Below are positions 26,594 through 37,049 of a stretch of 64,000 bases of DNA, piece by piece. The stretch is from assembly GCA_000384935.1 (NCBI GenBank), contig ARRA01000001.1:231810-295809 (forward strand), read 5' to 3'. Source of the DNA: a gamma proteobacterium SCGC AAA076-P13. Lineage in GTDB: Bacteria; Pseudomonadota; Gammaproteobacteria; Magnimaribacterales; D2472. The notes below the pieces were generated by a model. It was given only the letters and a program-made list of their open reading frames with translations. It made no database searches and was not told where the DNA came from. Position numbers and translations under genes: made by a program. Positions within the stretch are counted from its first letter, which is position 1; every line of letters begins with the position of its first letter.

Positions 26594-26666
26594 TATGCAA
26601 ATATTGAACAGTATTAGCTATAACTAATAAACTCTTTGCTAATGTTATAAAATATATCTAAGAAAT

Positions 26667-26741
26667 GCCTTCTTAGTTAAATGGATATAACAGATCCCTC
26701 CTAAGGATTAGTTGCAGGTTCGATTCCTGCAGAGGGCGCCA
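26667..26741 (+). tRNA. tRNA-Arg (anticodon CCT)
   Basis: 75 bases including an encoded CCA. Acceptor stem GCCTTCT pairs with AGAGGGC (26731-26737), the discriminator is G and CCA ends at 26741. The anticodon stem GATCC/GGATT encloses CTCCTAA with anticodon CCT at 26700-26702, which reads the rare AGG codon. The T arm is GCAGG-TTCGATT-CCTGC. It is one of the few plus-strand genes, divergent from thrS with about 85 bases between them. Confidence 0.96.
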
Positions 26742-26745
26742 TAAA

Positions 26746-26768
26746 AAAACCCTCATAAAGAGGGTTTT
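26746..26768 (+). terminator. Bidirectional terminator between tRNA-Arg and the NTF2-like gene
   Basis: A 9-bp stem AAAACCCTC / GAGGGTTTT with a 5-base loop. It starts 4 bases after the tRNA CCA and also lies just past the stop of the converging NTF2-like gene, so it can serve both. Confidence 0.82.
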
Positions 26769-26792
26769 AATTATTAATTCAATTTTTTGCTA

Positions 26793-27278
26793 TTAGTCTT
26801 CGAAATCAGCAGCTAGTGAAACATGAACTCCGCCGTATGAAGCAGACGAGTAGTGTTGAGATTTGGCAACCCATTTACTACCTTCTTTAACCCAGTTCAT
26901 AGTTACTCTTGTTCTATATGGTTTTGAATTTCCTTCGACTTCAGTCATTCCTTCGTAATAGAATCTTACATAAACAACATCATCTGATAATTGAATAGCT
27001 TCAGGGTAATGAATATTCAAAGAACCGCCTTGGCCTGATGTGGCCCAATCTTCAGCTGTTTGCATTACAACAGGTTTATGGAAGCTCCCATCTGAATTTG
27101 TTCCATAGGTTCCTGATTTACTTTCGTGAGCAACAACTGTTTCCCAATCACTTGCATTTCTTGCTTCAAAATAGGTAGCAAGGGTTTTTAAAACTTCTTT
27201 TTCTGCAGATGAATGACCATCAGCAAATACAAAACTTGTTGATAATATTAATAAGCCACTAAATAAAAATTTATTCAT
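26793..27278 (-). CDS. Secreted NTF2/SnoaL-like protein
   Basis: 161 residues with a signal peptide (about 1-19, ending VFADG). The mature part is one NTF2-like alpha+beta barrel: an N-terminal helix EKEVLKTLATYFEARNASDWETVVAHE, a strand pattern with DVVYVRFYYEGMTEV, and RVTMNWVKEGSKWVAKSQHYS, as in DUF4440/SnoaL proteins. These are often ligand-binding or orphan-enzyme scaffolds with no predictable chemistry. It is a single gene, bounded downstream by a strong terminator, with an 84-base gap to the next gene. Confidence 0.72.
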   Translation of the reverse strand: MNKFLFSGLLILSTSFVFADGHSSAEKEVLKTLATYFEARNASDWETVVAHESKSGTYGTNSDGSFHKPVVMQTAEDWATSGQGGSLNIHYPEAIQLSDDVVYVRFYYEGMTEVEGNSKPYRTRVTMNWVKEGSKWVAKSQHYSSASYGGVHVSLAADFED

Positions 27279-27362
27279 AATTTTTTTCTCCTAAATTAAA
27301 TATGATTATTAATATTACATTAATAATACTTTTTTAATAGGTGTATTAGAAAAGGTTAGCTT

Positions 27363-27962
27363 TTAGGGTACTAGCCAAGAGGAAACAAGGTCTTCATCCC
27401 ATGAATGAATAGCCCTTCTGTGTCCTGAACTCTTCAGATAAAGAAATTCCAAGGACGTATATTTAAATTTAAGTACTGCAAAATTTAAATACCCATCTTC
27501 AATATTTCCATCTTTTAGATCATATTCAGCAGGATTATCTATTTCTAGCGACGACCCTCCATCAACGGAATAACACTTTTTAGACCTAGTGGTAGATTCG
27601 TTCCAAGATGCTTTTGTTACATCATTATCTAAGTGAACTTCAACGTATCCTTGAAGCTTCATTTGAATTTTTAATGCGGGATCATACCCAAGGATGGATG
27701 CATTACTATTTTTTTGGAAATGTTTAATTTTTGGAGCTCTGGCATCTGTATGAAACCGAAGATATCTTTCCTTAGGGTTGAATTCCCTTAATACCACTAC
27801 TCTTGATACTATTTTATCTTCATCATGTGAAGATAGAACTAGAGTATGAAAAAGTGTTTTTGCATTATCAACTGCGTTATCTAGAATTGATTCTGCAGTG
27901 CACAGAGTTTCTGATATCTCATTATAAGCATCAGGAATAGTTAATACTCCTTTCTCATTCAT
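27363..27962 (-). CDS. Pyridoxamine 5'-phosphate oxidase-family flavoprotein
   Basis: 199 residues with the FMN-binding split-barrel layout: LFHTLVLSSHDEDKIVSRVVVLREF (start of the barrel), RYLRFHTDARAPKIKHF, a QMKLQGYVEVH strand, and a C-terminal GHRRAIHSW with LVP at the end resembling the PdxH terminus. It lacks several residues I would expect in true PdxH, so it may be a flavin reductase or a general-stress family member and not the vitamin B6 enzyme. It overlaps the cysS start by four bases (27959-27962) and is likely co-transcribed with cysS, maf and folE. Confidence 0.75.
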   Translation of the reverse strand: MNEKGVLTIPDAYNEISETLCTAESILDNAVDNAKTLFHTLVLSSHDEDKIVSRVVVLREFNPKERYLRFHTDARAPKIKHFQKNSNASILGYDPALKIQMKLQGYVEVHLDNDVTKASWNESTTRSKKCYSVDGGSSLEIDNPAEYDLKDGNIEDGYLNFAVLKFKYTSLEFLYLKSSGHRRAIHSWDEDLVSSWLVP

Positions 27963-29347
27963 GTTTTAACTTTCCATGATGTTCCTGAGCTGTTATCCAT
28001 AATTTCAATTCCTTGTTCCATGAGCTCATCTCTAATCATATCGGCTCTTTCATAATTTTTATTTTTCTTAGCTTCATTCCGTTCTGATATTAAAGCCTCT
28101 ACCTCTGCTTTACTAAGATTTATATTAGATTCATTTACTTCAAACCATGATTTTGGATCTTCTTGCAAAATTCCCATAAGGTTTCCTAAAAGAATGAGCT
28201 TACTTTTTAAAATACTTTTTTGTTCTTCTTGGGCAGACAAATAATCCTTAACGAGAACATTAATATTAGCTATGAAACCTGGTGTATTCAGATCATCCAT
28301 TAATGGATTAATCCACTCACTATCTTGTATTTCCACTAAGTCTTCAAATTCAAGATCTAATAAAACCTTATACAGCTTGTCTAAAAGCTTTTTGGCTTGA
28401 TGTATGACTTTCTCATTCCAATCAAGGCCTTGTCTGTAATGCGAAGACATTAAAGCGAGTCTAATGACCTCACCGTGATACTCATTTGATAAGTCTTTCA
28501 CCAAAATTATGTTACCAAGTGATTTAGACATCTTTTCGCCATTAATAGTAACAAAACCATTATGCATCCAATAGTTTGCATAGGAATTTGGGTTGTTAAT
28601 ATCAGCGGTGGAGCAGCAACTTTGTGCTATTTCATTTTCATGATGAGGAAAGGTTAAGTCTCTACCACCACCATGAATATCAAAAGGGAGTCCCAATGTT
28701 TTCTCTGACATTGCTGAACACTCGATATGCCAACCAGGCCTTCCAAACCCCCAGGGAGATTCCCAGCCAGGCTGATCATCAGAGCTTGGCTTCCATAAAA
28801 CAAAATCAGCGGGATCTTTTTTAAATGGAGCAATCTCTACCCTACTTCCGGCTACCTGTTCTTCCCTATTTCTGTTTGATAGCATTCCATAATTTTCATA
28901 TGAAGGAACATGAAAAAGGACATGCCCCTCTATTTCGTATGCATGCCCTTTCTTAATTAAATCCTCAATTAACTCGATCATCTCTGAAATATATTGAGTT
29001 GCTTTAGGTTGAATATCAGGAATATTTACAGATAACTTTGCCATATCCTCATTGTAAATATTGGTATATTTTTCAGTTATCTCATTTATAGGTACTTTTT
29101 GATCATTTGCAGCATCGATTATTTTGTCTTCAATATCAGTAATATTAGAGACATAGGTAACCTTATCAAATTTAAATTTTAATACCCTGACAAGAGTATC
29201 AAAAACTACTGCCATTCTGGCATTTCCTATATGTGCATAATTGTAGACTGTTGGCCCACATGCATAGATTTTTATATGGTTGGAATCTAAAGGATGGAAA
29301 TCCTCTTTTTTACCTGAAAGAGTATTAAATATTTTAATAGGCTGCAT
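27959..29347 (-). CDS. cysS: Cysteinyl-tRNA synthetase
   Basis: 462 residues, full length. Class I HIGH motif HIGN at 39-42 in [15 protein letters not shown], zinc ligands including the cysteine of YACGPT and those in HIECSAMS and [14 protein letters not shown], and the KMSKS motif in [10 protein letters not shown]. The C-terminal anticodon domain ends with [11 protein letters not shown]. Charges tRNA-Cys. The gene lies in a compact run with maf upstream (4-base gap) and the PNPOx-family gene overlapping its 3' end. Confidence 0.97.
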   Translation of the reverse strand: MQPIKIFNTLSGKKEDFHPLDSNHIKIYACGPTVYNYAHIGNARMAVVFDTLVRVLKFKFDKVTYVSNITDIEDKIIDAANDQKVPINEITEKYTNIYNEDMAKLSVNIPDIQPKATQYISEMIELIEDLIKKGHAYEIEGHVLFHVPSYENYGMLSNRNREEQVAGSRVEIAPFKKDPADFVLWKPSSDDQPGWESPWGFGRPGWHIECSAMSEKTLGLPFDIHGGGRDLTFPHHENEIAQSCCSTADINNPNSYANYWMHNGFVTINGEKMSKSLGNIILVKDLSNEYHGEVIRLALMSSHYRQGLDWNEKVIHQAKKLLDKLYKVLLDLEFEDLVEIQDSEWINPLMDDLNTPGFIANINVLVKDYLSAQEEQKSILKSKLILLGNLMGILQEDPKSWFEVNESNINLSKAEVEALISERNEAKKNKNYERADMIRDELMEQGIEIMDNSSGTSWKVKT

Positions 29348-29351
29348 TGTT

Positions 29352-29990
29352 CTAATTATTTGAGATTCTATTTAGATCTATAATTTTTAAATTTCTAAGC
29401 TCATTTAGTAATGGTAATAATGGCATGCCTCTAATTGTATATGATGAGCCATCTACACTTGAAAATAAGTTGCATCCAACCGACTCAAACTTATATGCGC
29501 CTGCTGCATGAATTGGATTTTCAAGTTTTACGTAATTAATGATCTCTTCCTCAGATAAATCATGCATATTCATTTCAACAACTTCTGAGTATTCCCATAA
29601 AGGCATGCCATCTTTAAAGATACAAACACCGCTATGCTGAAAGTGTGTTGTTCCAGATAATAATTTTAAATTACTTATAGCCTTTTCTGTTGAGCCAGGT
29701 TTATCAAATACTTTGTTTCCAAAAATACACATTTGATCTCCGCCTATAACTATATTTCCAGGATTGTTAGAGCTCACCACCTCAGCTTTAGCTTTAGCAA
29801 GTTCTATGACTTGTTTATCAAATGGCATGGATGAGATTTTTATTTTTAAAGCATCTTCATCAACTTCAGATGTAATGGTTTTGAATTTTATGCCCGCATC
29901 TTCGAGCATTATTTTTCGACTCTCTGAGCCCGATGCGAGAATTATTGATGTGGCAGGATTGATACTAGAAAGTATCGAACCATCATTCAT
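29352..29990 (-). CDS. maf: Maf-family nucleoside-triphosphate pyrophosphatase
   Basis: 212 residues. The Maf signature SIILASGSESRKIML (residues 16-30) forms the phosphate-binding loop, followed by DEDALK, KAEVVSSNNPGNIVIGGDQM with the catalytic acidic residue and a SGTTHFQHSGVCIF segment. Maf proteins hydrolyse non-canonical or house-cleaning nucleotides and are linked to septum arrest. Which of the two E. coli paralogues (YhdE dTTP/UTP type or YceF m7GTP type) it matches cannot be settled by eye. It directly follows folE (29990/29991). Confidence 0.9.
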   Translation of the reverse strand: MNDGSILSSINPATSIILASGSESRKIMLEDAGIKFKTITSEVDEDALKIKISSMPFDKQVIELAKAKAEVVSSNNPGNIVIGGDQMCIFGNKVFDKPGSTEKAISNLKLLSGTTHFQHSGVCIFKDGMPLWEYSEVVEMNMHDLSEEEIINYVKLENPIHAAGAYKFESVGCNLFSSVDGSSYTIRGMPLLPLLNELRNLKIIDLNRISNN

Positions 29991-30575
29991 CTAAAAAGCT
30001 TTTGGAGAATTAATTAAGTTCATAAATTCAGCCCTTGTTTCAATATTATCTCTGAAACTTCCAAGCATTCGACTTGTAATAGTGCTCGATTCTGTTTTAT
30101 GAATGCCTCTCGTAGACATACATTCATGATTGGCATCAATGACTACTGCAACCCCTCTAGGCTGAAGAACTCTATCGATAGTATCAGCTATTAAAGCTGT
30201 CATAGTTTCTTGAGTTTGCAATCTTTTGCCATAGATATCTACAACTCTTGCAAGCTTGCTTATGCCAACTACTTTTTTATTTGGTATATAACCAACATGA
30301 GCTACCCCAACTATTGGAACCATATGATGTTCGCAATGAGACTCAACTCTAATATTTCTAACAATAACTACTTCGTCATAACCTTCTACTTCTTCAAAAG
30401 TTTTTCCCAGGACAGCCTCAGCATCTTCCTCATATCCACAAAAGAATTCGTTATACGATCTTACAACCCTATCAGGAGTTTCAATCAGCCCCTCTCTATC
30501 TGGATCATCCCCTGCCCATGATATAAGAGTCCTCACTGCCTTTAATGCTTCTTCTTTTGTTGGTTTGTTAGGCAT
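29991..30575 (-). CDS. folE: GTP cyclohydrolase I
   Basis: 194 residues. The FolE signature is complete: [14 protein letters not shown] with the zinc cysteine and histidines, [22 protein letters not shown], and the second zinc cysteine in [10 protein letters not shown]. It converts GTP to 7,8-dihydroneopterin triphosphate, the first step of tetrahydrofolate (and, in some bacteria, queuosine) synthesis. Length is close to the type IA family average. An AAGGAG-like site precedes the ATG. Confidence 0.96.
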   Translation of the reverse strand: MPNKPTKEEALKAVRTLISWAGDDPDREGLIETPDRVVRSYNEFFCGYEEDAEAVLGKTFEEVEGYDEVVIVRNIRVESHCEHHMVPIVGVAHVGYIPNKKVVGISKLARVVDIYGKRLQTQETMTALIADTIDRVLQPRGVAVVIDANHECMSTRGIHKTESSTITSRMLGSFRDNIETRAEFMNLINSPKAF

Positions 30576-30604
30576 CTAAATTCTCCTTAAGAATTTTTTA
30601 TTAT

Positions 30605-31240
30605 TTATAAAAGATCTGTGATTAGTTTAAGTACAACAGCCAAAACAAATGATGAAATTATTACAGCTCTAACTGACGTTATAACTGGTAACATTTTTCC
30701 CCATATGGCGTTAGCTTCAATAGCAAAAATTATTGCCAGTCCTAAAAATAGACTTGTAGTGGTCCAGCCATCTACTGCTAGATATGCACCTGGGCTATGA
30801 GCTGAGTAAACCATATACATAAGCATTGGAACTGAAAATAAAGTATTAGTTCTTGAGGCAAGCCCTGCTTTTGCACCAGCAACTGCAGCATCACCTTCTT
30901 TCATACCTAATACAATTTTTTGGTTTCTCCAAATAATACCCCAAACATTTAACATCATTAGTGTACCCATTGTTGCGCCAAGGATAATTTCTGTACTAAG
31001 CTTTGCTGTTACTTGATGTAATAAGATAACACCAGTTAAAAAAGTAAATAATGCAGCCCATCTAAACCACCATAATGCATTTGGAGCTAACTTTTTGAAT
31101 ACATCCGCTTTAGCATCCGGATTAGCAACTTTTACATATTCACCCTGTATAAAGTTAAAGTAATAAAGTAATCCTATCCAGGTAATACCGAAAAGAATGT
31201 GAAAAGCTCTAAAAAAAGATTGGTCAGTTAAGATATCCAT
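30605..31240 (-). CDS. Urate hydroxylase PuuD-type membrane domain protein
   Basis: 211 residues with about six membrane helices. The start FRAFHILFGITWIGLLYYFNFIQ with conserved His and Trp, ALWWFRWAALFTFLTGVILL and the GTLMMLNVWGIIWRNQK helix match the N-terminal domain of PuuD-type urate hydroxylases. Known PuuD proteins are about twice as long and carry a C-terminal cytochrome c; this protein ends right after the membrane domain. No other purine-degradation gene adjoins, so urate oxidation is doubtful. It lies alone between the groEL terminator and folE. Confidence 0.7.
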   Translation of the reverse strand: MDILTDQSFFRAFHILFGITWIGLLYYFNFIQGEYVKVANPDAKADVFKKLAPNALWWFRWAALFTFLTGVILLHQVTAKLSTEIILGATMGTLMMLNVWGIIWRNQKIVLGMKEGDAAVAGAKAGLASRTNTLFSVPMLMYMVYSAHSPGAYLAVDGWTTTSLFLGLAIIFAIEANAIWGKMLPVITSVRAVIISSFVLAVVLKLITDLL

Positions 31241-31297
31241 AATGCTCCGTAAAAGTGTATTCCTTATATTAAATTAAAACGTGCCTTAAATCTAATA

Positions 31298-31322
31298 AAA
31301 ATGGGGCAAAAAGCCCCATTTT
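31298..31322 (-). terminator. Intrinsic terminator of groESL
   Basis: A 10-bp perfect stem AAAATGGGGC / GCCCCATTTT with a 5-base loop, just past the groEL stop on the minus strand. It cleanly ends the chaperonin operon. Confidence 0.9.
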
Positions 31323-31338
31323 ATATATAGACTTAGAA

Positions 31339-32982
<1,644 letters not shown>

Positions 32983-33009
32983 TTATATATCTCCCTTAAT
33001 TTAAATTAC

Positions 33010-33297
33010 TTATTGAATAACGCCGAAAATATCGCTCTCACCTAATATGAGAAAATCTTCGCCATCTAGTTTTATTTCATTTCCGCCATACTGCCCAAAT
33101 ATCACAGTATCACCAACGCTAACACCTAATGGCATTACATCGCCTGAATCTGTTTTTTTACCAGGTCCAACTGCTATAACTTCACCCTGTGAAGGTTTTT
33201 CTTTTGCAGAGCCTGAAAGAATAATACCTCCAGCTGAGGTTGCTTCCTCTTCTGTTCTTTTCACAAGAACTTTGTCATGTAAAGGTTTTAATTTCAT
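33010..33297 (-). CDS. groES: Co-chaperonin GroES (Hsp10)
   Basis: 95 residues, standard length. N-terminal LKPLHDKVLVKRTEEE, a mobile loop EATSAGGIILSGSAKEKPS, and the dome/core segment VGDTVIFGQYGGNEIKLDGEDFLIL. It caps the GroEL ring. A GGGAG ribosome-binding site precedes the ATG. A weak sigma70-like pair (TTGTTT, 17 bases, AAAATT) lies just upstream but is not convincing. Confidence 0.98.
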   Translation of the reverse strand: MKLKPLHDKVLVKRTEEEATSAGGIILSGSAKEKPSQGEVIAVGPGKKTDSGDVMPLGVSVGDTVIFGQYGGNEIKLDGEDFLILGESDIFGVIQ

Positions 33298-33394
33298 TTT
33301 CTATCTCCCAATAAAAATTAATTTTTATGAATTTTAGTTAGTTTATTAACTTAAACAATAGTTAAGGTCGAAATAATAGAAATCAATAGACAAT

Positions 33395-33730
33395 TTAATC
33401 TTTTTTTTGAAAAATAAATGAGGCTAGAAGAATACCCAATGAATTTGCAGCAAGATCAGCAAACTCAAAATATCTATAAGGGTGATAAAAATGAATTATC
33501 TCTATAAGCAGCCCAAAGCTGAAAATGGCTATTAATAAATAAATATTTGAAAATTTAAACCTGCTTAAAAGCCCTATTGATGATAAATATAAAAATATAA
33601 GGAAATGAATAGCCTTATCAGTTAAAAAACTTAATGCAGCAATATTTGGAATATCAGATGCTGGAACAACACTAAAATAAAATATTACAAAAATAGATAA
33701 GAAGAAAATTAATTTATAAGCCTTACTCAC
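33395..33730 (-). CDS. VanZ-family small membrane protein
   Basis: 111 residues and four membrane helices. The family pattern is visible: FFLSIFVIFYFSVVPA, then DKAIHFLIFLYLSSIGLLSR with the conserved Asp/Lys/His, SFGLLIEIIHFYHPYRYFEFADLAANSLGILLA with the glutamate and DxxANxxG motif. VanZ-like proteins are of unknown biochemistry (the prototype gives low teicoplanin resistance). It overlaps the 3' end of ampG by eight bases and is probably in the same transcript. Confidence 0.82.
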   Translation of the reverse strand: MSKAYKLIFFLSIFVIFYFSVVPASDIPNIAALSFLTDKAIHFLIFLYLSSIGLLSRFKFSNIYLLIAIFSFGLLIEIIHFYHPYRYFEFADLAANSLGILLASFIFQKKD

Positions 33731-35111
33731 TATGATTTTTATTCCTTCTAATATAAATAATTATAAAAATAATTGATGGAATAGTAAGAAATGATGTACT
33801 TATATAAAAAAACATCCATGCATAATCATGCGACTTTATAACAATATTATTAGCTGAGATTACGATGTTAGATATTTCTTCTGGCATTAAGCTTGCTGAA
33901 TTAATCACGTCACCAATACTTGGTTTAATATCTTTAACTAAAGTCATTGCTTTAAAAATAATTGATCTAAAAGAATCGATTATAATTCCTGAAAAACCAG
34001 ACAAAATCTTCCCCATCAACATCATTATTGAAGTAAGCAAAGCATATTGAAATGCAGTATATTTTTTTGAGACCAAGCTTGTTAAGAAAGTAATATTCAC
34101 AGTTCCCACCACTCCAGCAGCTATACTGTCTAACCCTACAATTATGGATAATGATATTAAGCTTTTTTCTGATATAGCAATATAAGCAAAAAATAGATTT
34201 GTTAACATCACTAAAAAAGCTCCTATAATTAAAGCTTTTGATATATCAAATTTTTTAACAAAAAAAGTACCTAAATAGAAGCCCGCTAGCGAGGCTCCAA
34301 GTGCAATAAACTTTACTACTAATGCTATTTCATCAAGAGAAAATCCCATCTTTATGTAAAAAACATTTGTTATTTGTCCAGTAATAATGTCTGTCAACCT
34401 GTAGGTTGATATTATTAACAATAATAACGAAGCTAAATACAAACCAAATCTTTTATAAAAGTCTTTTAAAGGCATCCAAAAAGAATTTAATATGCTTAAT
34501 TTAACTAAACTGGGATTATCATTTTCTTTAACTATCAGGCTGCCAATAATTCCAAATATCATAATTAATGACATTGCTTGGTATACAAATTCCCAGCTAG
34601 TTCTTGATGCAATGATTAATGCTCCTGATGAGGCCAGGAGGATAGCTGCCCGATAACCCAACTGATATCCAGCTGCTAGGCTTGCTTGTTCTTCTATTTC
34701 TGCAAGCTCTATCCTAAAAGCATCAACTGCAATATCATTAAATGAGCCACATAATGCAATAAAAAATGCAATACATGCAAAGAATTTTAAATCTGAAGCT
34801 GGGTTTGTAATTGAGAGGGCAAACAAACCAAAAATTATAAGAATTTGCATTGATATAATCCAACTCTTCCTTTTCCCATATTTATTTAAAAAAGGGATTG
34901 AGAAATTATCAACCAAAGGCGCCCATAAAACCTTTAATGAATATGTCAATGTAACCCATGCAAAAAAACCTATAGTCTTGATATCAATATCTGCAACTGC
35001 CAACCAAGTCGCTAAGGTTGAAAAAATTAACATGTACGGAAGACCAGAAGCAAACCCAAGCAAAACCATACTAAGTTGCTTATTATTCAAGATTTTTAAC
35101 GAAGGCATCAT
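33723..35111 (-). CDS. ampG: Muropeptide permease AmpG (MFS)
   Basis: 462 residues with about 12-14 membrane helices, Major Facilitator fold. AmpG-like marks are the opening ASGLPYMLIFSTLATWLAV, WVTLTYSLKVLWAPLVDNF in helix 2, GKRKSWI in the helix 2-3 loop, and FIALCGSFNDIAVDAFRIE. It would import anhydro-muropeptides from the periplasm for cell-wall recycling. Overlap with ampD (35108-35111) and the amidase function of ampD support this role over a generic transporter. Confidence 0.9.
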   Translation of the reverse strand: MMPSLKILNNKQLSMVLLGFASGLPYMLIFSTLATWLAVADIDIKTIGFFAWVTLTYSLKVLWAPLVDNFSIPFLNKYGKRKSWIISMQILIIFGLFALSITNPASDLKFFACIAFFIALCGSFNDIAVDAFRIELAEIEEQASLAAGYQLGYRAAILLASSGALIIASRTSWEFVYQAMSLIMIFGIIGSLIVKENDNPSLVKLSILNSFWMPLKDFYKRFGLYLASLLLLIISTYRLTDIITGQITNVFYIKMGFSLDEIALVVKFIALGASLAGFYLGTFFVKKFDISKALIIGAFLVMLTNLFFAYIAISEKSLISLSIIVGLDSIAAGVVGTVNITFLTSLVSKKYTAFQYALLTSIMMLMGKILSGFSGIIIDSFRSIIFKAMTLVKDIKPSIGDVINSASLMPEEISNIVISANNIVIKSHDYAWMFFYISTSFLTIPSIIFIIIYIRRNKNHSE

Positions 35112-35647
35112 AAAGAATCTAGGTACTTATCCCATTTAAAAAATAGCCCTGGGTCTTTTTTTCTTCCGGGTGCAACATCTGAGTGGCCTTTAATATTTTC
35201 CTTTGTAATATTCTTATATTCATCTTGCAAAGCAATGGTGACTTCACAAAGCTTATCATATTGAATCTCTTCAAAATCATCATCATCAGCACCCTCAAGC
35301 TCAATACCTATTGAGTAATCATTACAATTGCCCCTTCCTTCAAAGGAAGACTCTCCAGCATGCCAAGCTCTCATATTAAAAGGCACGAACTGTATAATTT
35401 CTCCATCCCTTTTTATTAATACATGTGCTGATACTTTTAATTCTCTAATTTCTTCATAGAAAGGATCTAAGGAGTGATCTAATTTATTTAAAAAAAAGTT
35501 TTCTATATGATTGTTACCATATACCTTTGGCGGAAGACTTATGGAATGAATTACCAAAAGATTTATTAAGACATCTTTTGGCCTTGTATTAAAGTTTGGA
35601 GATTCTAAAAATTTAATATCAGCTAACAGATGATTATTAATTATCAT
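35108..35647 (-). CDS. ampD: N-acetyl-anhydromuramyl-L-alanine amidase AmpD
   Basis: 179 residues, the cytosolic AmpD length. Amidase_2 domain: LLVIHSISLPP with the first zinc histidine, the helper HVLIKRDGEIIQFVPF, WHAGESSFEGRGNCNDYSIGIELEG with the catalytic glutamate, and GHSDVAPGRKKDPG, giving the second zinc histidine, the lysine and the zinc aspartate in AmpD order. No signal peptide. It cleaves anhydro-MurNAc from the peptide brought in by AmpG. Follows ispH by one base. Confidence 0.94.
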   Translation of the reverse strand: MIINNHLLADIKFLESPNFNTRPKDVLINLLVIHSISLPPKVYGNNHIENFFLNKLDHSLDPFYEEIRELKVSAHVLIKRDGEIIQFVPFNMRAWHAGESSFEGRGNCNDYSIGIELEGADDDDFEEIQYDKLCEVTIALQDEYKNITKENIKGHSDVAPGRKKDPGLFFKWDKYLDSL

Positions 35648-36583
35648 TTATCTCAGTGCAGGAGGAAGTTTAAAATAAATATTCTCCCCATCAACCCCAT
35701 GTTCACTTATAGATGCGCCAGTAAAATCTTTAACAGCTTGTGCTATTTCTTGAACCCTTGACTCAGGTGCAGATGCTCCGGCTGTTATAGCTATTTTTTG
35801 CCTTCCTTCAAGCTCTCTAAGGTCAAGGTCTTCAAAACTGTCAATTAGAACAGACTTGCAACCACACTTCTCACTCAATTCTTGGAGTCTGTTTGAATTT
35901 GAGCTATTGCTTGAACCAACAACAATCATAAAATCAGATTCTAATGCTAATTGCTTAACAGCATCTTGCCTGTTTTGAGTTGCATAACAAATATCATCCT
36001 TCTTAGGGATATTAATTTTAGGAAATCTTGTTTTTAAGATATCAATAATTGATTTGGTATCATCTACACTCAAAGTGGTTTGGGTAACTATTGCTAGTTG
36101 TTCTGGCTTATCAATTACTATATTTTTTGCCTCTTTTTCATCCTGCACTAAGTAAATATTACTGGATTCATTCTTAATGTGCCTTCCCATAGTTCCTTCA
36201 ACCTCAGGATGCCCTTCATGTCCAATTAAAATAATATCGTTATTTGCCCTAGCATTTCTTATTACTTCCATATGAACTTTGGTAACAAGAGGACAGGTAG
36301 CATCAAAGTATTCTAATTTTCTTGATTTTGTTGTTTCTTCAACTTTTCGTGAAACACCATGTGCACTAAAAATTACTAAAGAGTTATCTGGAACCTCGTC
36401 AATCTCTTCAACAAAGATTGCACCCCTACTTTTGAGATCTTCAACAACAAACTTATTATGAACAACTTCATGCTTAACATAGACAGGACTTCCATATTTT
36501 TCTAAGGCCTTATTCACAATATCTATTGCTCTATCGACACCCGCGCAGAAGCCTCTTGGATTTGCCAGTTTAATTTGTTTCAT
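35648..36583 (-). CDS. ispH: 4-hydroxy-3-methylbut-2-enyl diphosphate reductase IspH
   Basis: 311 residues. The three iron-sulfur cysteines are in [10 protein letters not shown] (Cys13), [12 protein letters not shown] and [10 protein letters not shown]; the active-site histidines lie in VKHEVVHNK and GHEGHPE. The C-terminal AGASAPE motif is present. IspH makes IPP and DMAPP in the last step of the non-mevalonate isoprenoid route; IspG, the preceding enzyme, is also in this window at 62365-63465. Overlaps the lspA stop by 14 bases. Confidence 0.97.
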   Translation of the reverse strand: MKQIKLANPRGFCAGVDRAIDIVNKALEKYGSPVYVKHEVVHNKFVVEDLKSRGAIFVEEIDEVPDNSLVIFSAHGVSRKVEETTKSRKLEYFDATCPLVTKVHMEVIRNARANNDIILIGHEGHPEVEGTMGRHIKNESSNIYLVQDEKEAKNIVIDKPEQLAIVTQTTLSVDDTKSIIDILKTRFPKINIPKKDDICYATQNRQDAVKQLALESDFMIVVGSSNSSNSNRLQELSEKCGCKSVLIDSFEDLDLRELEGRQKIAITAGASAPESRVQEIAQAVKDFTGASISEHGVDGENIYFKLPPALR

Positions 36584-37049
36584 GATTCAAATGATCTTTT
36601 TTAAAGAATTCAAAATAAATTAATAATACTGCACCAATAGTTATTGATGCATCAGCAATATTAAATACAAAAAATGAAAAATCATTAATTTTTAGATGAA
36701 GAAAATCAGTTACATAACCATCCATAAATCTATCTGCAATGTTTCCTATTGCCCCTCCACATATAAAAGATAATGAAAATTGTTTTCTATAGTCACTCTC
36801 ATCTTTGATTAATTTAAATAAATAAAGAGTGATGATAAAACCAATGAAAGTTAAAGTATTAGAAACACTTTTTTCACCAAGATCTAGAAAGCCAAAGGCT
36901 ACCCCAGAGTTATAAGTTAAATATAAATCAATAAAAGGCAGGAAGTCTGTTGATATGCCTTGAGCTAAAAACTTAAGAGCAAGCTGCTTAGTAAAAGTAT
37001 CTAAAATAAATAGAAAAAAAATAGTTATATAAAATCTTTTCTTAAACAA
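36570..37049 (-). CDS. lspA: Lipoprotein signal peptidase LspA
   Basis: 159 residues if translation begins at TTG 37049, inside the last codons of ileS. The longer open frame reaching 37205 has an N-terminus that reads as out-of-frame ileS, and there is no ATG between; the TTG gives exactly the usual LspA length and begins with LFKKRF just before the first membrane helix. Four membrane helices. The catalytic aspartates are in [11 protein letters not shown] and FNIADASI, and [11 protein letters not shown] is the conserved loop. It removes signal peptides of prolipoproteins such as the BamB and transglycosylase found here. Order ileS-lspA-ispH is typical. Confidence 0.92.
   Translation of the reverse strand: MFKKRFYITIFFLFILDTFTKQLALKFLAQGISTDFLPFIDLYLTYNSGVAFGFLDLGEKSVSNTLTFIGFIITLYLFKLIKDESDYRKQFSLSFICGGAIGNIADRFMDGYVTDFLHLKINDFSFFVFNIADASITIGAVLLIYFEFFKKDHLNHETN

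Noticed and set aside
33298-33394. CIRCE element or sigma32 promoter for groESL
   Set aside because: No TTAGCACTC-type inverted repeat and no CCCCAT-type -10 box found.
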